Positions 33,655 through 44,500 are shown, numbered from the stretch's first letter. The stretch is 64,000 nt of DNA from Caldilineaceae bacterium (GCA_958295845.1 OY282376.1:881022-945021); one strand, 5' to 3'. Made by a program: numbers and translations. Notes: a model not told the origin generated them from the sequence alone.

Positions 33655-34413
33655 ATGCAAGGTCCCATCTCCGGTCGACTGCCCGTCCTTTTGCTCTGCG
33701 CCGCGGTGGCCTTCGCCGTCCTTTTTGCCGCGTCTGCGATCACGCCCTCCTTTGCCAGCGAAGGAGACGACCACGCCCACGAGGATGAAACCCCTACTCT
33801 TGAATCTCTGGCCGAGCGCATCGAAAGTCTGGAGAGCCAGATAACGGAACTGGAAACCCACAATAAGGAAACGACCGAGCAGGTGCTGACCTATCCCGTT
33901 TTCGACGCCATCGCCGCAGTCTATCTGCTCGACCAGATAGACATTCATGCTCTGCATGAACGCCTGCACGACGGAGAGGGGATCATGCCCGGCGATTCCG
34001 GTCAGATCAAACGCCTCGTCCCCTTGCTTTCCGCTGTCAACTGGCCTCCGGAACTGGCGGAAGAAGGGACGAAGCTCATAGAAACGCTCAAGCAGCTTAC
34101 CGAAGCGCTTGCCGACGACAATCTGGAATCCGCCGTCCCCCTTGCCTCCGCCGCCCACGACGGACAACACCACTTTTCCGGCAGCGTCGCCGACTGGTTC
34201 GCCTGCTTGCTCGTGCCCGAGGCAGAGACGGAAGCAGAGGATCAGAACCAGAATGAACAATCCGAGGGTACCGATGACGGCCACAGTCATAGCCATGACG
34301 ACGACGAAACGACTGAAGATAACGGCGGCCCCGACAGTGCTACCGACAACTGCGTTGACGAAGACACCAATGAAACACAAAACGACGGACACGACCACAG
34401 CCACGGAGGCTAA
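33655..34413 (+). CDS. Exported His/Asp-rich protein of the copper cluster
   Basis: A 252-residue protein of no known family. A signal peptide spans residues ~1-35 (LPVLLLCAAVAFAVLFAASA ... SFAS). It is followed by a DDHAHEDE stretch, a coiled-coil-like segment (SLAERIESLESQITELETH), a helical domain of ~110 residues containing IDIHALHERLHDGEG and AAHDGQHHFSG, and an acidic tail with DDGHSHSHDDDE and DGHDHSHGG. The His-Asp clusters suggest metal buffering outside the cytoplasm. GAGGAG precedes the ATG. The CopC gene starts four nt after its stop, so the two belong to one operon; a role in copper handling is inferred from that. Confidence 0.7.
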   Translation: MQGPISGRLPVLLLCAAVAFAVLFAASAITPSFASEGDDHAHEDETPTLESLAERIESLESQITELETHNKETTEQVLTYPVFDAIAAVYLLDQIDIHALHERLHDGEGIMPGDSGQIKRLVPLLSAVNWPPELAEEGTKLIETLKQLTEALADDNLESAVPLASAAHDGQHHFSGSVADWFACLLVPEAETEAEDQNQNEQSEGTDDGHSHSHDDDETTEDNGGPDSATDNCVDEDTNETQNDGHDHSHGG

Positions 34414-34416
34414 CCT

Positions 34417-35148
34417 GTGATCGAGATCCAACTCCGTAGAGGCACAGCCAAACTGCTATTGGTAGCGGTCTTACTGGCCACTATCCACTATCCATTGACC
34501 ACGGCAGTTCTGGCCCATGCCGGCTACGATAGTTCCGTGCCAGCCGCCGACGAAGTCGTTGCACAGGCACCCCAGCGAGTGCAGGTCTGGTTCACCCAGG
34601 ACCTCTTCCGCCGTGAAGGGCAGAACAGCCTCGAGGTCTACGGCCCCGATAACCAAAGGGTTGATGAGGACGACGCCGCCATCGACGATGACAACCGCAA
34701 GTTGATGACCGTCTCGGTCCAATCCGACCTGGCCGACGGCATCTACACGGTCCGCTGGCGCACCCTGTCCGCAGATGACGGCGATGATGCCGAAGGTGAG
34801 TTCCAGTTCACCATCCAGGCTGACGAGCCTGAAGCGGAGGCCACACCGACGGCCGCGCCAACCGAAGCGCCAACGGCCGCGGCAGAGAATGCCCAACCTT
34901 CCCCAACAAACACAGCACAGGCCGAAAGCACGGAGGCCCAGCCGACGCCCACCACTGCCGCCACGGCTCCAGAAGACCCCGAAACACCCTCCGATCAGGC
35001 TGACCAGGGCCCGGGGATTCCTTGTATGGGTAGTTCCGCGCCGCTTCTGTTGCTCCTAGGGACCCTTCTGCTGACCAGAAGGCGTGGTAGGCTGGGCGCA
35101 CCCCGGTCCCGAAGCACCTCGCGCAGCTTGAGCGGCAAGAACAGTTAG
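34417..35148 (+). CDS. CopC-domain copper-binding protein with C-terminal membrane anchor
   Basis: 243 residues from a GTG, with GGAGG just upstream. The signal peptide is predicted to be cut at A33, leaving an N-terminal His (HAGYDSSVPAADEVV), a standard CopC feature. The CopC fold follows (VQVWFTQDLF, YTVRWRTLSADDGDDAEGEF). The DGH copper ligand found in typical CopC is replaced by DDGDD, so the Cu(II) site may be altered. A Thr/Pro/Ala linker of ~65 residues leads to GIPCMGSS, a hydrophobic helix and an RRRGR-rich tail, resembling a C-terminal sorting or anchoring signal. Repeat text related to 11781-11820 encodes part of the signal peptide. Confidence 0.8.
   Translation: MIEIQLRRGTAKLLLVAVLLATIHYPLTTAVLAHAGYDSSVPAADEVVAQAPQRVQVWFTQDLFRREGQNSLEVYGPDNQRVDEDDAAIDDDNRKLMTVSVQSDLADGIYTVRWRTLSADDGDDAEGEFQFTIQADEPEAEATPTAAPTEAPTAAAENAQPSPTNTAQAESTEAQPTPTTAATAPEDPETPSDQADQGPGIPCMGSSAPLLLLLGTLLLTRRRGRLGAPRSRSTSRSLSGKNS
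34471..34510. repeat. CCACTAAC-type repeat copy inside the CopC signal-peptide coding region
   Basis: Matches 11781-11820 at about 33 of 40 positions, including GACCAC-GCAGTT at its end. Here it is translated in frame as ATIHYPLTTAVL, part of the hydrophobic signal peptide. Confidence 0.65.
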
Positions 35149-35155
35149 CCGCACG

Positions 35156-37327
35156 ATGTCGAAGGTTCCCTGGCATGGCGCGGCCAAGTCGATATCGGCG
35201 GCTGTCCGAAAGATAAGAGCAGTAGGGCTGCCGTTGGCCTGTTTCGCCGCGGCAACAGCCCTCCTGCTGTTTTCACAGGCCGTACATGCCCACGCGCTGC
35301 TCGTACGCGCCGACCCCCAGCCGAATTCAGAACTCACCCAACCTCCCGACTCCCTCCAATTCTGGTTCAGCGAACCCCTCGAAGAGACCTTCACCGGCGC
35401 CCGCATTCTCGACGTCGCCGGAGCCGAAATGCCAACCGGCGCGCCCCAATTCGACCCCGCCGATCCCACCCACCTGACCCTGCCGCTCGAGACCATCGAG
35501 CCAGGCGTCTACACCGTCGTCTGGCAGACCCTCTCCAGCGTGGACGGCCACGAGCGGGTCGGCTCCTTCCCTCTCACCATCCTCAATCCCGACGGCACAC
35601 GCCCCGCAGGTACCGCCTTCGAGGTCACCACCCACCGCGAGGAGCGCCTTCCTCCCCTCGCTGATTCCCTCCTCCGTTGGCTCTCTTTGCTCGGCGCAGC
35701 ACTGCTGGTCGGATCGCTGTCGATACGTTGGCTGCTGGCGCGGCCAGAAACGGATGACAGCGCCGATAGTCTCGTTGAGCCGCTGATCAGCTCAACCGCA
35801 ATCGTTGGTGTAATCCTTCTGATCGCCTCCGGTTGGCTTCAATTCCTCTTCCAGTCGTTGCGCCTCGGAGGAATGGGTGATTTCCCCGAACTCCTGCTCG
35901 CTACCCGTCCGGGCCGCCTCCTGCTGATTCGGCAGACGCTTTTGGCAGGCGTTATCCCCCTCCTTTACCCCAATGGCTGGGCCAAAATCCTCTTCCGCAG
36001 GCCCCTTCCACCAGGCTTGGCCCCCCGTCTGTGGTCTCTTTCCTTCGTGCTCCATGCTTGGCTCATCGGGTTCGCCCTCGGTGGAACGCTGATCTACGGT
36101 CCAAATCTGTGGATCTTCGTGGCCGCGATCATGTTCGTGGGCAGCGCTTGGTCCGATCTATTTTTCGGCGGCGAAGCAACGTGGCACAGGCCCTTCCCCC
36201 AGCGTACCTGGGCCACTCTGCTGACCGCCGCCGCACTCTTCACCTTTGCTGCCAGCAGCCACGCTACTGCCGCCTCCGGCAGCGCCTGGGCCATCGCCGC
36301 TGACTTCGCCCATCTTATCGCCGCCGCTGTCTGGGCCGGAGGCCTCATCTTCCTGGCACTCCTGCTGCTGCAGCTGCACCGGAGGCAGGCTGAACCGGAC
36401 CCCGTTCAGATGGTCCCCCTGTTGAAGCGCTACTCCCTGAGCGCACAGATAACCGTATTCCTGCTGGCCCTGACCGGTCTTTTCGGCAGCTTCGTGCAAC
36501 TGCCCTGCGCCTCCAGCCTCTTCGCGACCACCTATGGTCGCGTCCTCCTCATCAAACTAATCATCGTCGCCGCCATCCTCGCGCTCGCCTACTTCAACAA
36601 CCGCGCAGTACAGCGTGCGCAAGATACCGTCGCAAACCAGTCCAAACTGAGACACTTCACCCGCCGGGTGGCCGCGGAGGCCGGCATCGCCGCCATCCTG
36701 TTTATTTCCGTAGCGGTACTCGTGCAGACTCCCACACCTAACCTTCCGCCGCCAACGGCCCCCGCGGCGCCCTCGTTGCCCTTCAACGAAATGGCCTACG
36801 ATGCCGACCTGGCCATTCATCTCCAGGTCACGCCCAATCGGGTCGGCCAAAACCGCTATTGGGTCCATCTCTCCCGTCCCGACTCCTCTGACATCGGTGA
36901 GGTCCAGCTGGTGCGTCTCTTTTTCTCCCACGAATCGGGCGAAATGGGGCAGGCGCGCCTCGACCTGGCCGACCTGGGCGAGGACACCTTCGCCGCCGAA
37001 GGCGCCTTCCTCAACCGCGATGGCGAATGGAACCTGTCCGTGTACGTGCGCCGCAGAGGCATGGACGACGTACTGGCCGAAACTGTCGTCCCCGTCCCGT
37101 CCCCCGAATCCGTGCAACAGTTCACCCGCTCCCCCTGGCGCAACCCCGTTCCCCGGTTGCCCGCAGAAATGGTAGTCGGCGCGCTGCTGATCGCCCTGTC
37201 GACTGTCCCCCTCCTGTGGCGGCGTCAACTGCTGCGTGCCAGCCGTCCGCTTTTCATCGTCTTGGCGATGGGCGCCCTCTTCTTCCTCCTCAGCGGTGGA
37301 CTCCTTGCCCTGACCGCCCTCCTATAG
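35156..37327 (+). CDS. CopC-CopD fusion, copper-binding and membrane protein
   Basis: 723 residues. An N-terminal signal/helix (residues ~20-43) ends at HAHALLVRADPQPNSEL, the start of a CopC domain that keeps the DGH ligand (SSVDGHERVGSF, ~residue 140). From ~160 to ~535 lie about eight membrane helices of the CopD/YcnJ type (LLRWLSLLGAALLVGSLSIR, RLLLIRQTLLAGVIP, SSHATAASGSAWAIAADFAH). A C-terminal extracytoplasmic beta domain and a final membrane helix complete the protein. CopD-type proteins are linked to copper uptake. The ATG is eight nt after the CopC stop, so it is co-transcribed with the two genes before it. Confidence 0.88.
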   Translation: MSKVPWHGAAKSISAAVRKIRAVGLPLACFAAATALLLFSQAVHAHALLVRADPQPNSELTQPPDSLQFWFSEPLEETFTGARILDVAGAEMPTGAPQFDPADPTHLTLPLETIEPGVYTVVWQTLSSVDGHERVGSFPLTILNPDGTRPAGTAFEVTTHREERLPPLADSLLRWLSLLGAALLVGSLSIRWLLARPETDDSADSLVEPLISSTAIVGVILLIASGWLQFLFQSLRLGGMGDFPELLLATRPGRLLLIRQTLLAGVIPLLYPNGWAKILFRRPLPPGLAPRLWSLSFVLHAWLIGFALGGTLIYGPNLWIFVAAIMFVGSAWSDLFFGGEATWHRPFPQRTWATLLTAAALFTFAASSHATAASGSAWAIAADFAHLIAAAVWAGGLIFLALLLLQLHRRQAEPDPVQMVPLLKRYSLSAQITVFLLALTGLFGSFVQLPCASSLFATTYGRVLLIKLIIVAAILALAYFNNRAVQRAQDTVANQSKLRHFTRRVAAEAGIAAILFISVAVLVQTPTPNLPPPTAPAAPSLPFNEMAYDADLAIHLQVTPNRVGQNRYWVHLSRPDSSDIGEVQLVRLFFSHESGEMGQARLDLADLGEDTFAAEGAFLNRDGEWNLSVYVRRRGMDDVLAETVVPVPSPESVQQFTRSPWRNPVPRLPAEMVVGALLIALSTVPLLWRRQLLRASRPLFIVLAMGALFFLLSGGLLALTALL

Positions 37328-37622
37328 CCCGACCACCCTGCCCCCCAGGCCGGTCGCCTGCCCAGTCGACTGCCTGCTTCAGAGCCCCACCCTACCCCAA
37401 TCGATAGCTGGCCTTCAACCACCTTTCCCAGTCTTTTCTACCCCTTCAAGAGTGCCATATGCGTCCTCGCTGAACCGCATATCTTTCTCTTACACTCCGC
37501 AAATGCGCCTGTGATGTACGCAGACTACACTGAGTCTACAAAACACATGGCCGGAGCAGGTCCGGTGAGAGTGCCTCTGTGCCGGATCATAAATACGTCT
37601 GAAAAAGGAAAGGGAGAGATAA

Positions 37623-40244
37623 ATGAGATTCGATCGCTTGACCGAGAAGGCAAGTGAAGCAATTGTCGAGGCCCAAAACGAGGCCAGGGAATACAAACAT
37701 GCCAGCATCGAGCCGGAGCATCTCCTGCTCGCGCTCCTGCGCCAACATGGAGGCGTCGTACCTGCCGTTATCGATCGCATGGGGGGCGACAAGCAGAGCC
37801 TTCAGGCCGGCGTTGAACAGCGCCTGGCCGCAAAGTCCCGAGTTAGCGGCGGCGCAGTCGACATGCGAATGGGCCGCGATCTGGCACAGCTACTCGAAGA
37901 AGCTGAGACCATCGCCGCCAACATGAAGGACGAATACACCTCAACCGAGCATCTCCTCATGGCGATGGCCTCGGCCCGCACCGGTGAAGTTCGCCAGCTG
38001 TTGGAACAACACGGCGTCGACTACAACGGTATCATGCAGGGCCTGGCCGCCGTGCGCGGCAGCCAGCGCGTCACCAGCCAGACCCCCGAAGCCCAGTATG
38101 AAGCCCTCGAAAAATACGGCCGCGACCTGACCGCCGACGCCGGCAAAGGCAACCTCGATCCCATCATCGGCCGCGATCAGGAGATCCGCCGCGTCGTGCA
38201 GATCCTCAGCCGGCGCACTAAGAACAACCCAGTTCTGATCGGCGAGCCCGGCGTCGGCAAGACCGCCATCGCCGAAGGCCTGGCGCAGCGCATCGTAAAT
38301 GGGGACGTGCCCACGACCCTGAAGAACAAGCGCCTGGTCTCGTTGGACCTGGGCGCGCTGGTGGCAGGGGCCAAGTATCGCGGCGAATTCGAGGAGCGGC
38401 TCAAGGCCGTCCTCAACGAAATCCGTGACGCCGAAGGCGAGATCCTCCTCTTCATCGACGAAATGCACATGCTCGTCGGCGCTGGCGCGGCCGAAGGTTC
38501 GATGGACGCCTCCAACATGCTCAAGCCGATGCTGGCCCGCGGCGAGCTCCACGCCATCGGCGCCACCACCCTCGACGAATACCGCAAACATATCGAAAAG
38601 GACGCCGCCCTCGAACGCCGCTTCCAGCCGGTCTTCGTCGGCGAACCCTCTGTCGAGGACACGGTCTCCATCCTGCGCGGGCTCAAGGAGCGCTACGAAG
38701 TCCATCACGGCGTCCGCGTGACCGACGGCGCCGTCATCGCCGCCGCGCAGCTCAGCCACCGCTACATCAGCGACCGCCAACTGCCCGACAAAGCTATCGA
38801 TCTGGTCGATGAGGCCGCCAGCAGGCTGCGCATGCAGATCGACTCCAAACCGAAGAAACTCGACGAGCTCGAACGCCAGGTCATGCAGCTGGAAATCGAA
38901 CGCGAAGCCCTGCGCAAGGAGTCAGACGAGGCCAGCAAACAGCGCCTCGATGCGCTCGAAAAAGAGCTGGCTGACCTGCAAGAGACCAGTTCAGAACTCT
39001 CCATCCGCTGGCAGGCAGAACGGTCCGCAATCCAGGCGCTGCGTACACTGAAAGAAGAAAGCGAGCAGCTGCGCACCGACATCGAGCAGGCCGAACGCGA
39101 CTACGATCTGCAACAGGCCGCCGAGCTGCGCTACGGGCGCATGAACGAGCTCCAGCAGCAGTTGGACGCCGCCGCCCACAATGTGGCCGCCATCCAGGCT
39201 GCCGGCGCGCTCCTGAAAGAGGAGGTCGACGACGATGAAATCGCCGCCGTCGTAAGCGAATGGACAGGCATCCCGGTGAACAAGCTGATGGAAGGCGAGC
39301 GCGAACGGCTCGTGCGAATGGACGTAGAGCTGCACCACCGTGTGGTCGGCCAGGAACAGGCAGTCGCCGCAGTCGCCGCCGCCATTCGCCGCAGCCGCGC
39401 CGGTCTCCAGGACCCCAACCGCCCCATCGGCAGCTTCATCTTCCTCGGCCCAACCGGTGTCGGCAAGACCGAACTGGCGCGCGCCCTGGCCGAATACCTC
39501 TTCGACGACGAACACAATCTGGTTCGCATCGACATGAGCGAATACCAGGAGCGGCATACCGTCGCCCGGCTGCTCGGCGCCCCGCCCGGCTACGTCGGCT
39601 ACGACGAAGGCGGCCAGCTCACCGAGGCCGTGCGCCGCCGACCCTACTCGGTTGTTCTATTCGATGAGATCGAGAAGGCCCACGTCGAAGTCTTCAACGT
39701 GCTGTTGCAGGTCCTGGACGACGGCCGCTTGACCGATGGTCAGGGCCGCACCGTCGACTTCCGCAACACCGTAATCATCATGACCAGCAATGTCGGCAGC
39801 CAGTACATCCTCGACGTCGCCGGCGTCGATGAAGAGGTCGAGCGCCGCGTGATGACCGCCATGCGCCAGCAGTTCCGCCCGGAATTCCTCAACCGGGTCG
39901 ATGAGATCGTCATCTTCCACAGCCTGTCGGCTGACCACCTTGAGGGCATCGCCGACATACAGTTGGAACGGCTGCGTGCACTGCTGGCCGACCGTGACAT
40001 TACGCTCGATCTGACCGATGAGGCCAAAGCCCTGATCGTACAGGACGGCTACGACCCGGCCTACGGCGCCCGCCCGCTCAAGCGCGCCATCCAGCGCACT
40101 GTGGCTGACCCGCTGGCCCTGGAAATCCTCGACGGACGTGTAGGGAGCGGCGACCATGTCATCGCCGCTGAACAGAACGGACAGCTCTCCTTCGCCGTGG
40201 CCGCCCCTTCCGAGTTGGCGCCCTCCGTCCCGGTCAGCGGTTAG
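37623..40244 (+). CDS. clpB: ATP-dependent disaggregase ClpB
   Basis: 873 residues, the normal length. Clp N-terminal repeats ([33 protein letters not shown]) are followed by the first AAA+ module with Walker [10 protein letters not shown] near residue 206. A coiled-coil middle domain runs from ~410 to 520, and the second AAA+ module has GPTGVGKTE near 608, then [22 protein letters not shown]. The C-terminal D2 domain ends [16 protein letters not shown]. It rescues aggregated proteins with DnaK. GGGAGAG precedes the ATG. I see no CIRCE-type inverted repeat in the 295-nt upstream gap, so heat control must be of another kind. A hairpin terminator follows. Confidence 0.97.
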   Translation: MRFDRLTEKASEAIVEAQNEAREYKHASIEPEHLLLALLRQHGGVVPAVIDRMGGDKQSLQAGVEQRLAAKSRVSGGAVDMRMGRDLAQLLEEAETIAANMKDEYTSTEHLLMAMASARTGEVRQLLEQHGVDYNGIMQGLAAVRGSQRVTSQTPEAQYEALEKYGRDLTADAGKGNLDPIIGRDQEIRRVVQILSRRTKNNPVLIGEPGVGKTAIAEGLAQRIVNGDVPTTLKNKRLVSLDLGALVAGAKYRGEFEERLKAVLNEIRDAEGEILLFIDEMHMLVGAGAAEGSMDASNMLKPMLARGELHAIGATTLDEYRKHIEKDAALERRFQPVFVGEPSVEDTVSILRGLKERYEVHHGVRVTDGAVIAAAQLSHRYISDRQLPDKAIDLVDEAASRLRMQIDSKPKKLDELERQVMQLEIEREALRKESDEASKQRLDALEKELADLQETSSELSIRWQAERSAIQALRTLKEESEQLRTDIEQAERDYDLQQAAELRYGRMNELQQQLDAAAHNVAAIQAAGALLKEEVDDDEIAAVVSEWTGIPVNKLMEGERERLVRMDVELHHRVVGQEQAVAAVAAAIRRSRAGLQDPNRPIGSFIFLGPTGVGKTELARALAEYLFDDEHNLVRIDMSEYQERHTVARLLGAPPGYVGYDEGGQLTEAVRRRPYSVVLFDEIEKAHVEVFNVLLQVLDDGRLTDGQGRTVDFRNTVIIMTSNVGSQYILDVAGVDEEVERRVMTAMRQQFRPEFLNRVDEIVIFHSLSADHLEGIADIQLERLRALLADRDITLDLTDEAKALIVQDGYDPAYGARPLKRAIQRTVADPLALEILDGRVGSGDHVIAAEQNGQLSFAVAAPSELAPSVPVSG

Positions 40245-40304
40245 CGCGGTCCATACGCGATTTCGACCGCAACTGTTCAGGTGCCACAGAGTAGTATTTC
40301 GCCC

Positions 40305-40336
40305 CGTACGCCCTCGCACATTGCAGAGGGCGTACG
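40305..40336 (+). terminator. Hairpin after clpB
   Basis: CGTACGCCCTC (40305-40315) and GAGGGCGTACG (40326-40336) form a perfect 11-bp stem with a ten-nt loop. The following TCTGCATTT is only moderately T-rich. Confidence 0.55.
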
Positions 40337-40347
40337 TCTGCATTTGG

Positions 40348-40376
40348 TTGCGCGCCCGAAAGGAATCAGGTACAAT
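40348..40376 (+). promoter_or_regulatory. Promoter of the desaturase gene
   Basis: TTGCGC (40348-40353) and TACAAT (40371-40376), 17 nt apart. The start codon is 86 nt downstream. Confidence 0.55.
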
Positions 40377-40461
40377 TCTCCTATATCCTACTCCTTAAAA
40401 CCGACAGCCAGCTCGGGCAGCCGGAAACACCTGACGCACGAAATGGAAAGGACCGCCGGCC

Positions 40462-41502
40462 ATGACGTACGGACCAGCACAATCCAAGATTACCTGGTAC
40501 AGAACCCCCGTTGATCGAGCCGTCCTCGCCGAGCTCAACCAGCGCAGCGACCTGTTCGGCTTTCTGCAGTCCCTCGGACACCTGGGCCTTCTGGCGCTGA
40601 CAGGCGCGGCCGCATGGTTCTCCCTGCAGGCGGGGCTATGGTGGGGCCTCCTCATCGCCCTCTTCCTGCACGGCACCTTCTACGCCTTCCTCCTCAACGG
40701 CTTCCATGAACTCTGTCACCGCACCGTCTTTCGCACCAAATCTCTCAACGAGTTCTTCCTGCGCGTGTTCAGCTTTCTGGGCTGGTATAACCACGTCTAT
40801 TTCTGGACGAGTCATCAGGAACACCACAAGTTCACCCTGCATCCGCCCGACGACCTTGAGGTCGTTCTGCCGGTCGAGTTCACCCGCAAGGGATTCTACC
40901 AGACCGCGCTCATCAACCCGTTGGGGCTGTACCAACGCATTAAAGGTGTGATTCGGCTCAGCTTTGGGCGCTTGGAAGGCGAGGAGGGTGACTGGGAACA
41001 CATACTCTTCCCGCCGGACGCGACAGAGAAGCGCCGCCGTCTCTTCAACTGGGCGCGCCTTCTCCTCGTCGGCCATCTTCTCTTGACCGTTGTCTCACTG
41101 GCACTGCATTTCACCGTGCTGCCAGGCCTCTGGCTGCTGCCGGTGCTTGTCACGCTCGCCCCGTTCTACGGCGGCTGGCTGCTCTTCCTCTGCAACAACA
41201 CGCAACACGTCGGCCTGAAGGACAACATCCCCGACTTCCGCCTCTGCACCCGCACATTCAGAGTGAACCCGTTCGTGCAATTCCTCTACTGGCACATGAA
41301 CTACCACATCGAGCATCACATGTATGCCGCCGTGCCCTGCTACAAACTGGGCAAGCTCCATAGAGCGATAGAGGACGACCTGCCGACCATCCCCGTCGGC
41401 ATCGTGGCCACCTGGCGGGAAATCGCAGCTATCATCGAAAAGCAACGAAAGGATCCGAGCTACCAGCATCTGCCCGACGCGCCCAACCCGGTTCTGACGT
41501 AG
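40462..41502 (+). CDS. Membrane fatty acid desaturase
   Basis: 346 residues with two to three pairs of membrane helices and the three histidine boxes of the membrane di-iron desaturase/hydroxylase family. They are HELCH (residue ~83, in NGFHELCHRTVF), HQEHH (~119, in WTSHQEHHKFTLHP) and HIEHH (~278, in MNYHIEHHMYAA), with an additional NNTQHVG. It would introduce a double bond or hydroxyl into acyl chains or another lipid at the membrane face. The spacing and the NYHIEHH box suggest the FADS-like branch rather than acyl-ACP desaturases. It converges with the long minus-strand gene, 15 nt away. Confidence 0.9.
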   Translation: MTYGPAQSKITWYRTPVDRAVLAELNQRSDLFGFLQSLGHLGLLALTGAAAWFSLQAGLWWGLLIALFLHGTFYAFLLNGFHELCHRTVFRTKSLNEFFLRVFSFLGWYNHVYFWTSHQEHHKFTLHPPDDLEVVLPVEFTRKGFYQTALINPLGLYQRIKGVIRLSFGRLEGEEGDWEHILFPPDATEKRRRLFNWARLLLVGHLLLTVVSLALHFTVLPGLWLLPVLVTLAPFYGGWLLFLCNNTQHVGLKDNIPDFRLCTRTFRVNPFVQFLYWHMNYHIEHHMYAAVPCYKLGKLHRAIEDDLPTIPVGIVATWREIAAIIEKQRKDPSYQHLPDAPNPVLT

Positions 41503-41517
41503 CCCGCATCCGCCCGC

Positions 41518-44500
41518 CTAATCCGGCCATTCGCACAGCCCTTCCACGTAAGCCGCGGAGCCGTCCCGCAACCAGCCATCTAGCTGGGCCACCTCCTTCA
41601 GCTGCTGGCCCCGCACGCGCGGCACTACAACATAACCGCAATCCATCTCCGGCAACGCCGTCATATCGCCCCACAGCTTCTCAAACTGCGTGACGGGGAA
41701 AATATCCTCCTGCCCCCGCCCCCAACGCTTCTTCACCTCTTTTAGCGTCACATAGGTCGGCATGCGCGCCGCCATGCGTCCCAACGCCTCCGCCACGACC
41801 CGCCCATCCCACAGGTCCGTCCGCGCCAGTCCCAGCGTCGCCAGCAGGCGGTCGATGTGAATCCAGAACGTGTTGGTGTTGTAATACGTCAGCCCAAATT
41901 CAATCTCCTCGCGCGGCAGCGCCAGGCCTTCCACCAAGCGCACCGTGCCGTCGATACGCGCCAGCCCGCCCCCGCGGTCCTCCAGTCGGCGGTGGATCAC
42001 CTCCGCCGTCATCGCCGCCCGCGAACTGATATGCAGGCCCAGCAACCCCGGATCGACATGCGCGCCGACCGTGTCGATGTTGTGCATCATCAGATGCTGA
42101 AGCTGCGGCCGCTCAGCCAGCAGTCCCCGCAGGACCCCGTTGCGCAGCAAGTTCGGAACTTCATACCAGTGGCCCACCGGGTGGATGCATTGGTCGGGTA
42201 GGTTGTCGACGTAGTCACTGCCTTCCCCCTGCGCACGCGCCCAGTCGATCAGCGCACTGTGCAAGCTCTCCTGGACCTTCTCCGCCTGCACGTCAAGGAC
42301 CTGTCTCGGCGTCTCCTCCCAGGCAAATTGCAGATCGCGCGCCATCGGCACCATGCGCAAGCCAATACTTCGCCCCGGCGACAGCAGCAGCGGTCCGCCA
42401 TAACCGTAGTCGCCCTCTTCTCTGAGAGCCTCGGCGATCGCCCGGTTCGTCAGATAGCTTGTCGTGAAAATGTGAGGCAGAGGCGTACCGAATAGGCGGC
42501 CGCTTCGACGGCTCTTGGCCAGATGAATCTCGATGAAGTTGCGGTGACTGCCCCCCAGCCGCGCAAACGGGTTCAGCGCCTTGACCACCCCCGCGCCCTG
42601 GCTCCACCGGCTGCCCGCTCCGCCTGCCAGGCTGACCACCGCCACCTCCCCCGCCCGGAGCGCGGCCGCGCCGATCCCCCTGAGTCTATCCGGCAACCCC
42701 GCCGTTGCGTCGACCGTCTCCTCTGGTGCCGCGTCTTCGATTAGGCTGCGCGTCGGCAGACGGTTTTGGGCCAGGCCTATCCGTCCGCTGCGCAGGTCAC
42801 CGCGAATCTGTTCATGCTGTTCGCGGTCAAAAGCGTTTGCCGCCAGCAGCGCCGACAGGGAATCCGCTGAATCCTCCTCCTGCTTCTGTGGCATCATGCG
42901 CTGCAGAAGTGATGGCAGAACATCGACAAGAGCCGGGTCCCCTCCGCTCGCAGCCCCGAATATCTCCAGTTCCGCTCGCTGCGCAGGGGTAAGCAGCCAC
43001 GGGTCCTGGCGCAAAGTGTCCGGAATCGTCAGCCGGTAGTAATCCGCCGGCATCAGTGCGGACGTCCTCTCCGGGTGTTGCGCTGTCGCGCCCGCCGGCC
43101 CGTGCAATTCGGCCCCTCGTAATTCGGCCCCTCGCAATTCGGCCCACGTGCCCCGCTCGTTGATCGCAAAGTCATAGACCACCGGCGGCATCGCGAACGG
43201 CACTGCGTCCTCCATGCGCGCCTTCGTTTCATTCATGATCGCCTGCAGCCGCACCTTCGCCGCCGCCTTGTGGCGGGGATCAAACAGAAACCCCATGCCG
43301 CCCCCGGACATCCCCCCCAGCATCCAGAATCCCCAGAAATGCTCGCCAAACTCAGCGCGCGCCTGCTCGATCAACCTGTCCGTGTAGAGGTTGCTGGCCC
43401 ACGGTATGATCGTCTGGATCGGCCCCTTGAAGTTGCGCTCCGTAGCTTCGCCAATCGCCTTTACATTACCCGCCTTCAGATACCCCAAAATCTCGTCCAG
43501 TGTGCCAATCGCCCGCTTCCGCCCCGCCCATTCCTCCACAGAGCGCAGCAGATACTTCTCCGTCACCATCTCCAGGATCGGCCCAACATCCTGCGCCATG
43601 CCGCCGTGTACAAGGACCAGGCTCGCCTGCAGCGCCTGCCGCGTCTCTTCGCTTATCTCGTCGCTCCCAAATAGATGATGGCTGGGCAACAGCCTGCCCC
43701 GGCTCACGCCAAACTCGGGATCCCCCTCTGAGCTTAACCTTCCCTCGATCAGCTTGATCCCCGGCCAGATGCCGCCCGAATCCTGCCAGCCTCCACCCGA
43801 TCCCCCCAGCCATTCTCCCAGAATCGCCCGCGCCGCCACCAGCTGGCACGCCTCTTCGCTCAGGCCGCCCGTGAGCGAACGCGCCTGGCCCGTCGCTCGC
43901 ATACAGACGGTGATGAGGCAGGCCAGCAGACTTGTGGAAACAGCCAAACGCGATCCCTTCGGGATGTCGTTCACCTTGCTAACCAGCTCAATCCCGTGGC
44001 CGGAGCCAACCAGCTGGGTTAGCAGATCCGACAGCGGCTGATGCGCCCCCTCCATGCCCGGCGGCACGATGCCGGCCGCAATCAGTGCAGCCTTCAACAG
44101 ACCGAGATGGTCGCGGGCAAAATCGAACACCTCGGCGAAAGTCGTAATCTCCGCGCTCGCCTGCAAGTCAACGCTGACCAACCGCAAAACGGGCCGGTCG
44201 ATGACCCGAAAATATCCCTCCACCGGCGGCCGCGGCGCCTGGCCCCGTGTCTGACCCTGTGTCTGACCCTGTGTCTGACCCTGTGTCTGACCCTGTGTCT
44301 GACCCTGTGTCTGACCCTGTGTCTGACCCTGCGTCGGACCTGCGCCGTCCACGCTCAGGTCGATAGAAACGTTCAGTACCCGCGCGCCCTCAGGGAAATC
44401 CATACCCAGAAAGAAGATGTCACTCCAGCCGCTGTGCGTCAGGTCCATCCGCACAGGAGTTGCCTCGCGCAGTAAGGGGAAGAGCCCGCTCTCAAGAGGA

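Noticed and set aside
37328..37622. CIRCE/HrcA operator upstream of clpB
   Set aside because: I looked for TTAGCACTC and GAGTGCTAA arms and found only an isolated GAGAGTGCC without a partner.
44247..44330. CRISPR-like array
   Set aside because: The 12-bp units are directly adjacent without spacers and lie in a coding frame.
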